This document shows, piece after piece, positions 11,785 to 22,900 of a stretch of 64,000 nucleotides of DNA; positions within the stretch are counted from its first letter, which is position 1, and each line of letters begins with the position of its first letter. The stretch covers positions 1,088,242 to 1,152,241 of the forward strand of contig VXAU01000683.1 in the NCBI GenBank assembly GCA_013399695.1, written 5' to 3'. Position numbers and translations under genes: made by a program. Origin of the DNA: Formicarius rufipectus (taxonomy: Eukaryota; Chordata; Aves; Passeriformes; Formicariidae). The notes below the pieces were generated by a model that was not told the DNA's origin, did no database searches, and saw only the letters and a list, made by a program, of their open reading frames with translations.

Positions 11785-14700
11785 ACACAACATATGCCCA
11801 CCCGTAAAGTGAAGACCGGTGAGCTCCCCACAAAGCCCTGCAGACAGACCAAATTCCAACAGGGAGGACTTAAAGATAGACAGCATGGTTTTGTGACAAA
11901 CCACAGTCTGATGGTAACCTCCAAACCTTTCGAAAACTGAGATTTATCCCCAGCTTTCCTTCTTGCACGTAATTCAAAACATTTTTAAGAATTTCAGTTG
12001 CTGCTGTTGTTAGGAAAACCACAAGGCTTTGCTCTATGAATATCTGTAACCTTACCTGCCAGTCCTTACAAAAAGGGAGGTTCATTGCCTATTCCCATGC
12101 ACACTCAGATGATGCTTTGCACACTGGGATGTACTGATTCTTCTGAAACAAGGAGGCCAACCTGTCTTTGGATACCAATGCTCTGCTCATACACAATCTC
12201 AAATTAAAAAAAAATAAAGTGAGGATGCCACTGGTCTCACTGACTGCATTGCAAAGCAGGATGCTCTGTGACTAGAGCCATCCCACAGGGAAGCAGCAAA
12301 GGCCTGTGGTTAAACAAAACAAAAAAATCATCATGCAGAATATTTAAAAATCTTAGCCAACAATTATAACAAACTGACAAGGCGTGAAAAAGATCTGATA
12401 TTTTTCCACAAGCCTCTTGTTTAGCCGCATTTCAGCAACATTTCATAGAATTGGCAGAGAGTGAACTCTAACAGAAAAATCATCTTTCAAGTTTCAAGGC
12501 CTGGACATGTTAGAGACACTGATAGAGAGTGAAATTATAAAAACGTCTTCCCTTCTCCCAACTCGTATCATTGTCAGAAACAGATTGATTTTGCTATTTT
12601 CAATTATTCAAAAACTAGACTTCAACCTGAAGTTCAGCCTGAGGCTTACATACCCATGCAACAATGTTTAATCTAATGGAAATAAGAAAATCATGCAGCA
12701 TTGAGAAAATGGGGCTTCTTTAGGCTGTGTGGGTGTATGACTGTTGAGGAGGAAAGCAGAGGTCATTTAATTATACATTCTCCTTCCCTCATCTCAGCAT
12801 TTACTGTCTCTTGTCTAAGTGCGCTCTAGGTCTTGACGACTAAATGAACAGATGCTATCCTGTTAGTAAGCTTGTTTTTAAGAATGTTCATTCCAGGAGA
12901 AGAGTTTTCTGAAAACATATGATAAGCTAAATATATTGAAGATTTTTCTCAGCTGGCTTCATCTGTACAGGAATAAAGCTCTCAGGTGAAATACTCAGAA
13001 TACCTGGCATTAAATCATCAGGGTTAAAATCCCCAAGTGAAAGATACCACATACACCAGAAAGTGGAAAGGGAAACAAAAATTCTCTTTCCTTGTTAGTC
13101 CTAGAAATCTGATCATGATTGTAATTGGTTTTCACAGAGATATAGCATTGCACTTGCTGCAGATCATTGTAATGTCAGACATGTTGATTTAAATCTTACA
13201 AAACCCAACACAAGAAGACAGGCTGCAGAGCATCCCACCACCTGAGACCACAACATCTGACAATTGATCAGGAGTCAGGCTGACCACAGCAAGTCACCTG
13301 TGACATCAAAAGGTATTCCAAAATTCAAAGGCTTTGACCACAGTTCCTTTGAGTAAAAAAAGGTCCAGCCTATCAAAATAACAACACATGCTCCACTTCA
13401 GTGTACAAATTTCTCCTGACAGCCGTGCTGGAAAATGCTAGAGCCTTTCTCCTTTTCTAAGGAACATCCTTTGCAGATCATCATCTAATCATGAGAGAAG
13501 ACAAACTGATCCTTAACAGCTGAATAAATATTTCATTATTTTTGTAGCAGCAAGCTAAACATAAAAGCATAGGATGCTAGCCATGCATAAATAGGTAGGA
13601 TCAAATACTCAGTATTGTGTTTGGTTCTCAGTCTTAACAAAAGGATTTTTAGCAGACGACTAAGCACACTAAGTGGCACAGTCAATCAGATAAAATTAAA
13701 CAAGTATACTTGCGTCAGCAACATTAGGCCCTTAGCTATGTGTGAACAACAATATTAGAAGTGACAGGGGAATGAGTTCCACAGAGCAAGTAAAACCTGA
13801 AGACTTTTTGCTGCATCAGCCAGAGATGAGTATAGGCACACAAATATACATCTACATTTTTATTTCATCTTTTAGCAAGAAGTCAACTCCGACATTGCAA
13901 TCCCAAGTAACAAATAGACAGCAAACCACACATCACCACTCAGAACATGGGCCCAGAGTGAAAAGAAACCTGCTTGCAGCAGCCTGTTTGTACACACTGA
14001 AACACCACGTAGATTTGACTGCAGCCGATCACAGACACAGGAAAAGCTTCAGGAACAAAAACTAAAGAAAATTCATCATGGAGACTGTCAGGTACAGAGA
14101 GCTCAAATTCCACTCTGCCTTGGACCTTTTTCCAGAGCTTCCACAATTCCATCAGATTAGCCACTGCACATTTTTCTTTCTTAAAGGAACAGTAAAAGTC
14201 TTATTAAGACCCTGGAAAATACTGAATATTGAATAAATTATTACATACCAGGAGAAAAGCAGAATACGAGATTGTCATGCTCCTCCACGATCTGACCTGA
14301 GCTTTCACAGCACTTAATGACTTCACTTGTCAGTTCAACAGGTGGGTTGATTTGCTGACCAAGTGCTGCTGCTGCTGCACATGATTGCAAGACAAAAGGT
14401 AGCACCTGGAGATATATCTTCACCTAGCAGAGCCCCATACTCAAAGAAAGTCTACTAACCATCCAAGTCTCCAGTAGAACCTGCAGCTCCTGCCTCATCA
14501 GATATCACCACATGCACCAGACATTAAGCAATTTGAAAAACCTGGTTCTGCCCTCAGATCTTGTGTATTTTCCCTGGTGGAAATACTGTTGGTATGGGAT
14601 ACTAGCCCAAGCTGAAGTCATGGCTGTGAAATAGGAGTGATTTTGTGAAGTCATTATAAATCTGTCCTACACAAGAGGTTAGACTAAATTTAAAGAGTAC

Positions 14701-15889
14701 AAAAAGCCTCTCTTAGGATGCCTGCTAAATCATTTCATTTTTAAATTCCTGCAGTTTTGAGACCTCCAGCAGTGGCTCTGCATATGCAGTGTACGTCCAA
14801 ACCAGTATCCCATTTTACCTTTCTTTTCCAAGTGCAGAACAAAATTTCATTTTATCAGAGCAAAATAGATACGTTAGGAGACAAGAAAAGGGGAAAGGGA
14901 AAAAAGCAACTTGATGAGTGACCAATTAGAAACTCACTTTCCCTCCTGACAAGTTGAACATTTCTTTTTTGTCAAGACTACATTGTCTCTTCACCTAGCT
15001 AAGAGTTTCAAAGAATGTTGGAGAGAGGAGGGCAGAGAATCACCTATCAGTTTTGTTCTTTTGTTAACACGTGGGTGCAGAGAGGTGTTGATGAGAATTA
15101 ATTAGAAGTAATGAGAATTTTAATATTTTTCTCTTCAATTTTTCATATCAATATATGAGTCAAGTTATTTATTCCATCAAAGAGATAGGAAGTAGCTGTT
15201 TTTTAAACATAATTTTTTACATTTTTAAGTGAAAAAAAATGTTATCACTTACCAAAACCGATGATCCTGAAAACCAAGGATTTTTCATAGGTCACATTAG
15301 GTAGAATAGGATAGAACAAGGGCATAAACTAAATTCACTTAACCAAGGTCAATACCTTATCTCATGCACAATACTCTCTTGAGGGTTACAGAGATCCCAT
15401 TCTTCTTTCCTGAGATATTTCCAATTTTGCATCCCCCCACAAAGACCCCTATATTCTCTGCAACTGACAGGTCTCTCATTTTGAAGAAGTTTAAATGTGG
15501 ACATTTTCAGTTTACAGACATTTTTTGCCAGAAAATTATAAATTATTCTGATACTTTCACAAACCAAGTTTGATCATTTCATGTTCAGTTCTAAAGACAA
15601 CCAGCCAAAAAGCAGTCCATTTCTTTGTGATCAATTCAAAAACAATTGAGGCACAACTAAAATGAACAGTGTAAAGAATAAACTCTAACACAATTACTAA
15701 AGAATGCAATTATGGATCACTAAACCTTTTAAAGGAAGTTCAATCTAAGTTAGACAACCCCACAACCGTAAGCATATCTCCATATTAATCTTACTTACAG
15801 CCTAGTAGACCTCAAACAGGAATCAAGTTGCAGCAGGATGCAGCTGAACAGAAAAAGAAGCTTTAGGCACAAATTTAGTTGAGTTCATG

Positions 15890-16310
15890 TGCCTGCTGGA
15901 AGAAAAGTTTCTATACTCATGCATGAACTTCCCTGCATGGAGGACTTTGCATTTCACTTTGTTTTGTATCTTTTCTCCTTGCCTAATCCTCCAGCCTGTA
16001 CAGGTCTCTCTAAATGGCAACACAACACAGTATTCTGAAATATTAGCCACTCTTTTCAAGCTTGTATCATCTGCAAAATGTGGACAAGTCCAAGTCCTCT
16101 CTCCCATCATCTACATCTTCAATGTGGATGGATAAACAGGATTGGATTTAGTATTAACAATTGGAATATTGAACTGGTGAATAGCTCCTAGCTATGTTTT
16201 GTGCCACTGACCACAACCATCTGAGCCTAGCAGTTCAGCTGGTTCTGATCCCTCACCATGCATTGGAGCACCCTCTTCCATGGACTTGCAAGTGATGAAT
16301 TTGGACATTG
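15890..16310 (-). mobile_element. old CR1 LINE fragment, RT palm and C-terminus
   Basis: Divergent CR1 reverse-transcriptase relic. Plus-strand text such as ctccagcctgtacaggtctc, cttgtatcatctgcaaaatg and ttttgtgccactgaccacaa is the reverse complement of CR1 RT coding sequence. On the minus strand, 16066-16077 encodes F-A-D-D in frame with CPHFADDTSLKR, the RT catalytic box. Further left VKCKVLHAGKFMHEYR (near 15930) corresponds to the CR1 C-terminal AKCKVLHLG...HEYRLG block. The right part (about 16195-16310) matches the RT stretch upstream of FADD only loosely. Both ends are truncated and no octamer tail remains. It is clearly older than the 45-kb copy. Confidence 0.78.
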
Positions 16311-16569
16311 GGTTTCCTAACTCCATCCTTGACAGACAGGACAGTTGTTCTACCTGCAGCTCTTGCACCCTTCCTTTCTGTGCCCAGGTTTTGTCAGGAG
16401 CGCCTTGCTCACCCATACAGACCTCCTGCCACCTTTGCTTGATTTCATGCTCATTAAGACAGACAATTCTTGAGCTTTCAAACTTAAGAGCTATTGAGCT
16501 TGGTGAGTCCATTTTCTCCACCCGGCTGGAGATAAAAAAAGATGTTAAAAATGCTGTCCTGAGAATGAG

Positions 16570-16808
<239 letters not shown>

Positions 16809-18339
16809 CCAAAGGCAGAGTGGCACAGGAGAGCATGCAAGCAATAAGGACCCTGCTCTACTGTCCCTCTATGGCTGGCATAGATTGCAAAGCACAGTGG
16901 AATTTCAGGAAGCTCTGAAGTTGTTCTAATACTAAGAGCTGTCAGCTATCCCAGAATATAAAGGTGGATTGCAGCTATCCTTCTTTCTTTCTATCTTACA
17001 ATCTGGTTCAAAGAGAATAACTGAGAATTGGGGTCTCAGGAGCCAAAAGTCACACTCCTTTTTCTGACCTGAGGCAAGGGAGGTTCTCCTCATACTTTTA
17101 AGCTATTCAACAGCTCTTTCCCTCAATTACTGAGCATGATTTTACTGCTTGATCCTTGAGAGAAACCCTTGCTATCTCTCACTTTAGTATCTCTGACCTT
17201 GCCATGTCTTAGCCTCTCACTGCAGTTTATTTCATTAAACTTAGAAATGTTCAACTTTTCTTCACTATCATTTCAAACTTGAGTTGCACACTTCTAAAAT
17301 AATAATAAAAAAAATTAACAAAAGATGTTATCAAAAGGTAAAACATCAAATACCAATGTTAACAAAGTTGTAATAACTTAATGCTGTGTCACATGTTAAG
17401 AACCACAGGCTGTTAAGCACTAGAAAGGTTATGGCTAGCAAAAGTTTAAACAGGAGCTTGCTTTGTTTGCCCATGAAAAAGCACTTTTTGAACTCACCAA
17501 GTCTCATGCTGCAGGACACCTCCTGCTCACTTATCAGCTGTCTGCAGCTGTACTCCAGGTCTTGCTTGTTGCCAGAGAGAGAGAAGCAGAACACAGCAAA
17601 AACAACATCACCAACAGGGGGTCTGACATCCAGCAGGCCTGTGATGGAGCACAGGACCTCTGGCACACTGCACACCATGTGCCTGGAGTGTCCTGCCCTG
17701 GGCTCATCAAACGCATCAAAAAGACTGCAAGCCTCTCCCTATCAATTGGCCCAAAACATGGCTTTTCACACATCAGCATCCAGATAATCCAAGAAATCTG
17801 ATGTCTGTGGCTCTTGGCTCAAGAAGCTGGCTAATGTTCAGAACTCTACATCCATTAGAACTCAGTTCAATCACTGAAAACAAATTAACATCTGCAAATC
17901 AGCTTATTATTAACATGCTCAAAACATCTACCTATATTTCAAATACAGCAGGAGCAAAGGCTTGGCAGCTTCCTACCTCAGAAACCTCAAGCGTCTGGAA
18001 GAACTTCTTCAGTTCCTTGCAAGGCCAGGGAAAAAAAAAAAATGTTTGCTCTTTCTACATGTCCAGCCTGCAAGCAAAAAACCACACCCTGATATTGCAG
18101 CCAAGAATACTCTTGTAGATGAACCTGTTACAGGTACCTATGACCTGAAGCTGTCTTTATCCACAGTTTCTTTCATTATTGCTAAAATAGCTTTTTTACT
18201 TCTCTGGAATCATCATAAGGTTATTTTTTTCAGGTTCTTTAGAGTAATCTCCCTCCTCCAGCTGCCAGCTATTAGTACCTTCCGCCTTAACAATAAGCTG
18301 GTTTTATTTCTGCTGTAATGAGGGAAATTAAGTAAATAC
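16809..18339. other. non-coding DNA with crowded chance open frames
   Basis: Around 17346-17801 four frames on both strands are open for 81-133 codons. Openness in overlapping frames on both strands with no domain in any suggests few stop words by composition, not a gene. Confidence 0.6.
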
Positions 18340-18441
18340 ATACAAATATATATATATGTGTGTATATTTGTATAAACATATATGTGTGTATATCTATATT
18401 TGTATAAATATATATATGTATGTGTGTATATCTATATTTGT
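18340..18441. repeat. TA/TG-rich microsatellite with a higher-order unit
   Basis: Alternating TA and TG runs (tatatatatgtgtgtatatt) in which a larger block, 'gtgtgtatatctatatttgtataaa', recurs about every 40 bp in imperfect form (starts near 18357, 18384 and 18422). Such DNA melts easily and mutates by slippage. Confidence 0.85.
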
Positions 18442-18547
18442 TGACAAGGAAGCAAAGGCCTTGCTTGCAAAGCTGTTACAAGCTAGTAGAATTTTTCTTT
18501 CCCTTACATAAATGCATTGACCAAATTTTGAAGAGGTCTTTGAATGA

Positions 18548-18645
18548 GTCATAGAATAACAGAATACTTAGGGTGGGAAGAGAATTCTGGAGATCGTTTA
18601 GTCCAACCCCCTTCCCAGGCAAGATCACCTAGAGAGAATGTAACT
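18548..18645 (-). mobile_element. CR1 LINE 3' end, minus strand
   Basis: Short 5'-truncated CR1 tail. tcatagaataacagaatact at the left end is the reverse complement of two degenerate ATTCTATG octamers. It is followed by ttagtccaacccccttccc and caagatcacctagag, the usual reverse-complement 3' UTR of avian CR1. About 100 bp are recognisable. Confidence 0.82.
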
Positions 18646-19264
18646 TCCTCAATCAATGGTGCAATAAATCCAAACAATAGAAGATGACTGCACGCAAACT
18701 GAGGGAAAATTAAGTCTTCTAAGAGCTGAAAAGTTACATAAGACTTGAGTTTTGCAAGAACAAGACTGAACAAAAGTTTAAATTACAAATAAAAATAACT
18801 TTTAAAAATCTCTGCACTGCTGAGCAGCCACATCAGTTTCTACCCATTGGTGTCCTGCTCTAAACTTTTGACTGGGTTTGTAGCCCAGTCATCCCAGAGT
18901 TTGTTACTGAGTTAAGTGCAACCCTGCAGATCTCAACAGACCAAGGGCACAGAGGGGAGGTTTCACGGTCATAAAAATCTTGCTACATGGGACTGAGTCC
19001 TAGAAAAATTGTCAGTGAGAGCAAAAATCCCTGACCAGATGCCAGCTTCATTACAGTGAAGGTATCAATGTATCAAGGACTCATTTCTCCCTGGCCCCAT
19101 TCCTTGATAATTTGATCCTCTGAGTCACAACCCACTCTGAAGCAGATCCTGAGGAGTTACACTGTGAGCTATCTCCTTACACCCAAGTTCTGCTTTTTGC
19201 AACAGCAGCAGCAGCTGCAGTCTCATTTCTAGGTGCAATTGCCTTGGCCTGCTTGTCTGACTCT
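18646..19264. other. non-coding DNA between two CR1 ends
   Basis: About 620 bp with no recognisable gene or repeat. The flanking CR1 3' ends are inverted relative to each other, with tails pointing outward. Confidence 0.65.
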
Positions 19265-19666
19265 CCTCATGAAGGAGCTGGGGTTGTTAGGCCAGGAGAA
19301 ACCTTTTTTTTTCAGGAGAGAAAGGTCCCAGGGGAGACCTTATGATCCTCCACAACTACCTGAACCGAGGTTCTAGTGAGGTGGCTGTTGCTCTCTCCTT
19401 CGAGGTAATAAGCTGTGAGAAAATGGCCTCAAGTTGTACGAGTGTATGTTTAGATTAGATATTAGGAAAAATTTATTCTCTGAAAGAGTGGCCAGATATT
19501 GGAATAGGCTGCCCATGGAAGTGGTAGAATTGCCATCCCTGGAAGTGTTCAAAAGGCATATGGATGTGGCACTTGCAGATAGAGTTTAGTGGTGAACATC
19601 ATGGTGGTAGGTTAATAATTGGATTCAATGACTGTGCAGGGCTTCTCCAACCTCAGTTATTCTATG
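19265..19666 (+). mobile_element. CR1 LINE 3' end, plus strand
   Basis: 5'-truncated CR1 copy of about 400 bp. It has the typical CR1 3' succession: gagctggggttgttaggcc, then accttatgatcctccacaac, ctgaaccgaggttctagtgag, gaaaatggcctcaagttg, gtttagattagatattagg, aataggctgcccatgg and ccatccctggaagtgttcaa. It ends in ccaacctcagttattctatg, that is one ATTCTATG octamer at 19659-19666. This is the end of the RT C-terminus plus the short 3' UTR. It is the only CR1 copy here in plus orientation. A long T/G-only tract starts 73 bp beyond its end. Confidence 0.92.
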
Positions 19667-19738
19667 CACTCAACTCAAGGGCAGAAATTGCATGCAGTAT
19701 TGTTTAGGTACTGGTGGTTAGTGTGAGCCACTCAGCAA

Positions 19739-19813
19739 GTTTGTTTTTTTGGTTTTTGGGGTTTTTTTTGTTTTGTTTTTTTTTGTTTTGGTTTTGTTTG
19801 TTTGTTTGTTTGT

Positions 19814-19846
<33 letters not shown>

Positions 19847-19998
19847 GGGGGTTTTTTTGGGTTTTTTTGTTTTTTGTTTTTTGTTTGTGTTTGGTTTTGT
19901 TTTTTGTTTTGGTTTGGTTTTGGTTTTTTGTTTGGTTTTTTGTTTGCTTGTTTTTTGTGGTTTTTTGTTTGTTTTGTTTTGCCTTTTTTTTTTTTTTT
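19739..19998. repeat. T/G-only low-complexity tract, 260 bp
   Basis: Almost only T and G on the plus strand, in irregular TTTTG, GGTTTT and TTTGTTTG units. The few exceptions are C at 19947 and 19982-19983. There are several G runs of four or more (ggggttttt, tgggggttt). The long reading frames here (Phe/Cys/Val/Leu on plus, Lys/Asn/Gln/Thr on minus) are composition artefacts. It starts 73 bp after a CR1 3' end. Confidence 0.95.
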
Positions 19999-22900
19999 AA
20001 ACCCCAAAACAGAGAGATGAACCAAATGGAAAGGGAGGGAAAAAATACTGGAAAAACACACACCTTCATCGCAAATTCTTTTTCTTTTATTTCATGTTGG
20101 TTTTGCTTCCAATTTCTTAAACGAATCTTTTTACTGGCCTACCAGATGCATCAGACCTTGCCCAAGTTTTTGTCTTAAATATTGACAAGTAGCCAGTAGT
20201 GCCCAATTAAGGCACTTAGAGGGAGGATACTTCATTAAGAGCAAAGGGAAAGAACAACAGGACAAAAAAAAATATATATCTATATATACCAGTTACCTTC
20301 TGACCTGAAAAGAGATATTTCAGTTCACCTTGTACAGATAGGTACAAACCCTAGCAGATTTGCTTCTCTCTATTTCTTTTTCACATTGGAAATTTTCTAA
20401 ACTACCACAGAATTCAAGTCCTCAATAGGTCACAGGTTTTTTTTTTAAGTTGAGAGCCTTATTTTCAATTGATTTTCAATGACTTTTTCGTTTTAAGTGT
20501 AGTTTAAAAAAAAGCCCTTAGTTTTCAGAAAGTGTTATGACTCTTCTCCAAAAAGCAGTCTGTCCTTAAGCTCTACTGGGCACTTAAGAACTATATCCCC
20601 TCAAAATCACAATATCCTAACCAATATTTCTAAAAAGAAGGTAAAGAATAAACAGATACAAAGTAAGTGGCTTTTCAAAAACATACATCAACAAGCATTT
20701 TACTGCCAGATGAAAGAAAACTCTATATGAATTTTACATACAACCACAATAGATGTTCCCAGATTTTACTAAATGGCATTTTCTGTCCTGCTGGAGCCAC
20801 AGCATAGGATGCATCACCAAGAGGTCAGTATGGTCTTCCTTGACAGCATATTTATACTAATACAAGTCTTAAAAGTAGTGTAGGTACAAATTTTTAAGTG
20901 GAGTCTCTACTGAGGGATAACGCTGTAACGTTTGCTGCACCTCAGGCCTCACACATCACTTCTGCCACCCAAAACCAATACTTTACTCCACAGCAACAGC
21001 AAATACATATCACGTGTAACATGAGAGCAACTATCTCCAAGAGGCAAACACTCTTCTAGGTGTAATTCCACTGTAGACTCAAAAGTCAGGCCAGAGAGCC
21101 TCAGGAGAAAGTAAATTCCACACCTTTGGAGTTTGTGAAGGGTCTACTGGTCCATTTTAGAACACAATACTGGGAGAGAGAAAAAAAAAAAAAAAAAAAA
21201 AAAAAGGCAAAGTAGAGAAAATTCCAAGCCTCTGTCCTTGAATACCTTTGGTAGTAAAGAGGGATGACATACCCAAGAACCTGCCCATTCCTTAGTGGTG
21301 TCTCAAATTACATGTATCAAATCATGTTTTTAAATGTTGTCATGTCTCCGTAGAAGCCACTGGTCCAGCTGGCCCCGGAGAAGAAACTCTAAGGAAATGT
21401 TTGTATTAAGCCAGTGAATTTCTCTGAATGACAAGTGCATTGATTGTAAGACATGTAAGCAGACGTGCCTGCAGCTTTATTGTCAAAATGCTGTTTGGAA
21501 AGGAAAGAGCAAGCTACATGGAAGAGGCTAGAAAGGGAAGACTGAAGCTGACTGCATAAAAGGCAGGGCACTACAGGGAAGAAGCAGAAAGATGCTGTGT
21601 GGGGTGATCCCCTTCCGTACACCTCTCATGCAAGAGCAACTTTATTTCACAGTCAGCAAATTCCTCAGCGATGACAACACAAATTGGGAATATCCACAAC
21701 AGCAAATACAAGGAATCATGTTATGTCAGGAGCAGACAAACACGTACCTGAACTGCATCCTCGACTCAAGAGAAAAACAAACCACACAACCAAGCACCCA
21801 GCTGCAGTAACCCTGGCAGAGGATGTACATGGTAAGCTGTGTACAGATTCCCAAGGCAGTGAAATGCTTGACAGAAGAACACAAGTTGGCAGCATTGCTT
21901 AATCTGCATTTCAAGGGCAGAGCTGAAATTGCAATTGCACAGAGAGTGAACTCAGATCATTGAAAGGTATTCTTCTATATCTTCTCTTGAAGAGAGGCCA
22001 GCCAATTATTTTCCCTTTCCAAGTGCAGGTGTCTACACCTATCCATACTCCTTGTGAGACATGAAAGTGGTTAAATAAACACTTCTGCACCTCTTACTGT
22101 CTTAACAGAATACCAATAAGGGAAAACTGGAGAAAGCTTTTTTCCTTTGAATTCCTTTTTGCATCAAACCATCTTAATAAAGAAGTAGAACCTTAATCCC
22201 TCTCTGTTTCATGGGAGCTTATTTGCACAATTATGATTACTGATCAGTCCACAGCGAGATAGTCATCTCTTTTGGAAAAGCATGACCTATTTCTTAATGT
22301 CCTATTTCTTTACTTAAACTCTCTGACTGCTCAGTTCAGCTGTTAGGAAGTAGCAGCAATTATTGCACAGGCAAAGCCAAGGTATCTTGATTCCCTGCAG
22401 TTCAGGAAAACACTTCTATCAAACTGAAAAAATTACTCCAGGAGATGTGTTTCACAAAAACAGAACAGTAGGAAAACACTGTCAAAAGGTAAAGTTCAGA
22501 GGCCCCAGTTACCCAACATTAGTACTTTGATTTTTGTAATTATTGAGCCCTCTCTTTCCTCCAAAGAAGATGTTGAGCACTACATTCTTCTGAGTGGAAA
22601 AAAAAAAAAAAAATCAGGTCCAAAACAAATGAAAATTCTGATCAGTCCTGCAAGCACCAGCACTAGTGGCTGGGGAGTGGTGGCTACATGTCCTCCTTCT
22701 GCAGCTTGAAAGAGTGACACCACTCAAGCATACAGAGCAGAGGTACCACCAGCTTTACTCTCTGCAAGAACCTTGCAGTATTTGCTACTAACAGGATGAG
22801 CTATTTTCCCTCCTCTTTGAAAAAGGGTCAGATGTAAATCATTAAGACCGATGATCTCCAAATTCATTCTGAACATCTTGAAGTGAAGACAGAGATGGGA

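Larger units (their letters stand above)
8195..15889. other. unique AT-rich DNA with small inverted repeats
   Basis: Apart from the duplication at 8715, the hairpin at 9082 and the palindrome at 11760, I see no repeat, RNA gene or exon. Longest open frames (127 codons minus at 10036-10419, 107 codons plus at 13742-14065) lack any recognisable domain. Confidence 0.65.

Noticed and set aside
14640..14710. Possible CR1 tail (gaggttagactaaattt)
   Set aside because: One short word resembles a CR1 3' end. Neither the octamer tail nor the upstream conserved text is present.
19704..20178. Phe/Cys/Val-rich (plus) and Lys/Asn/Thr-rich (minus) frames up to 154 codons
   Set aside because: Both arise from the T/G-only tract. 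No domain and no flanking gene structure.
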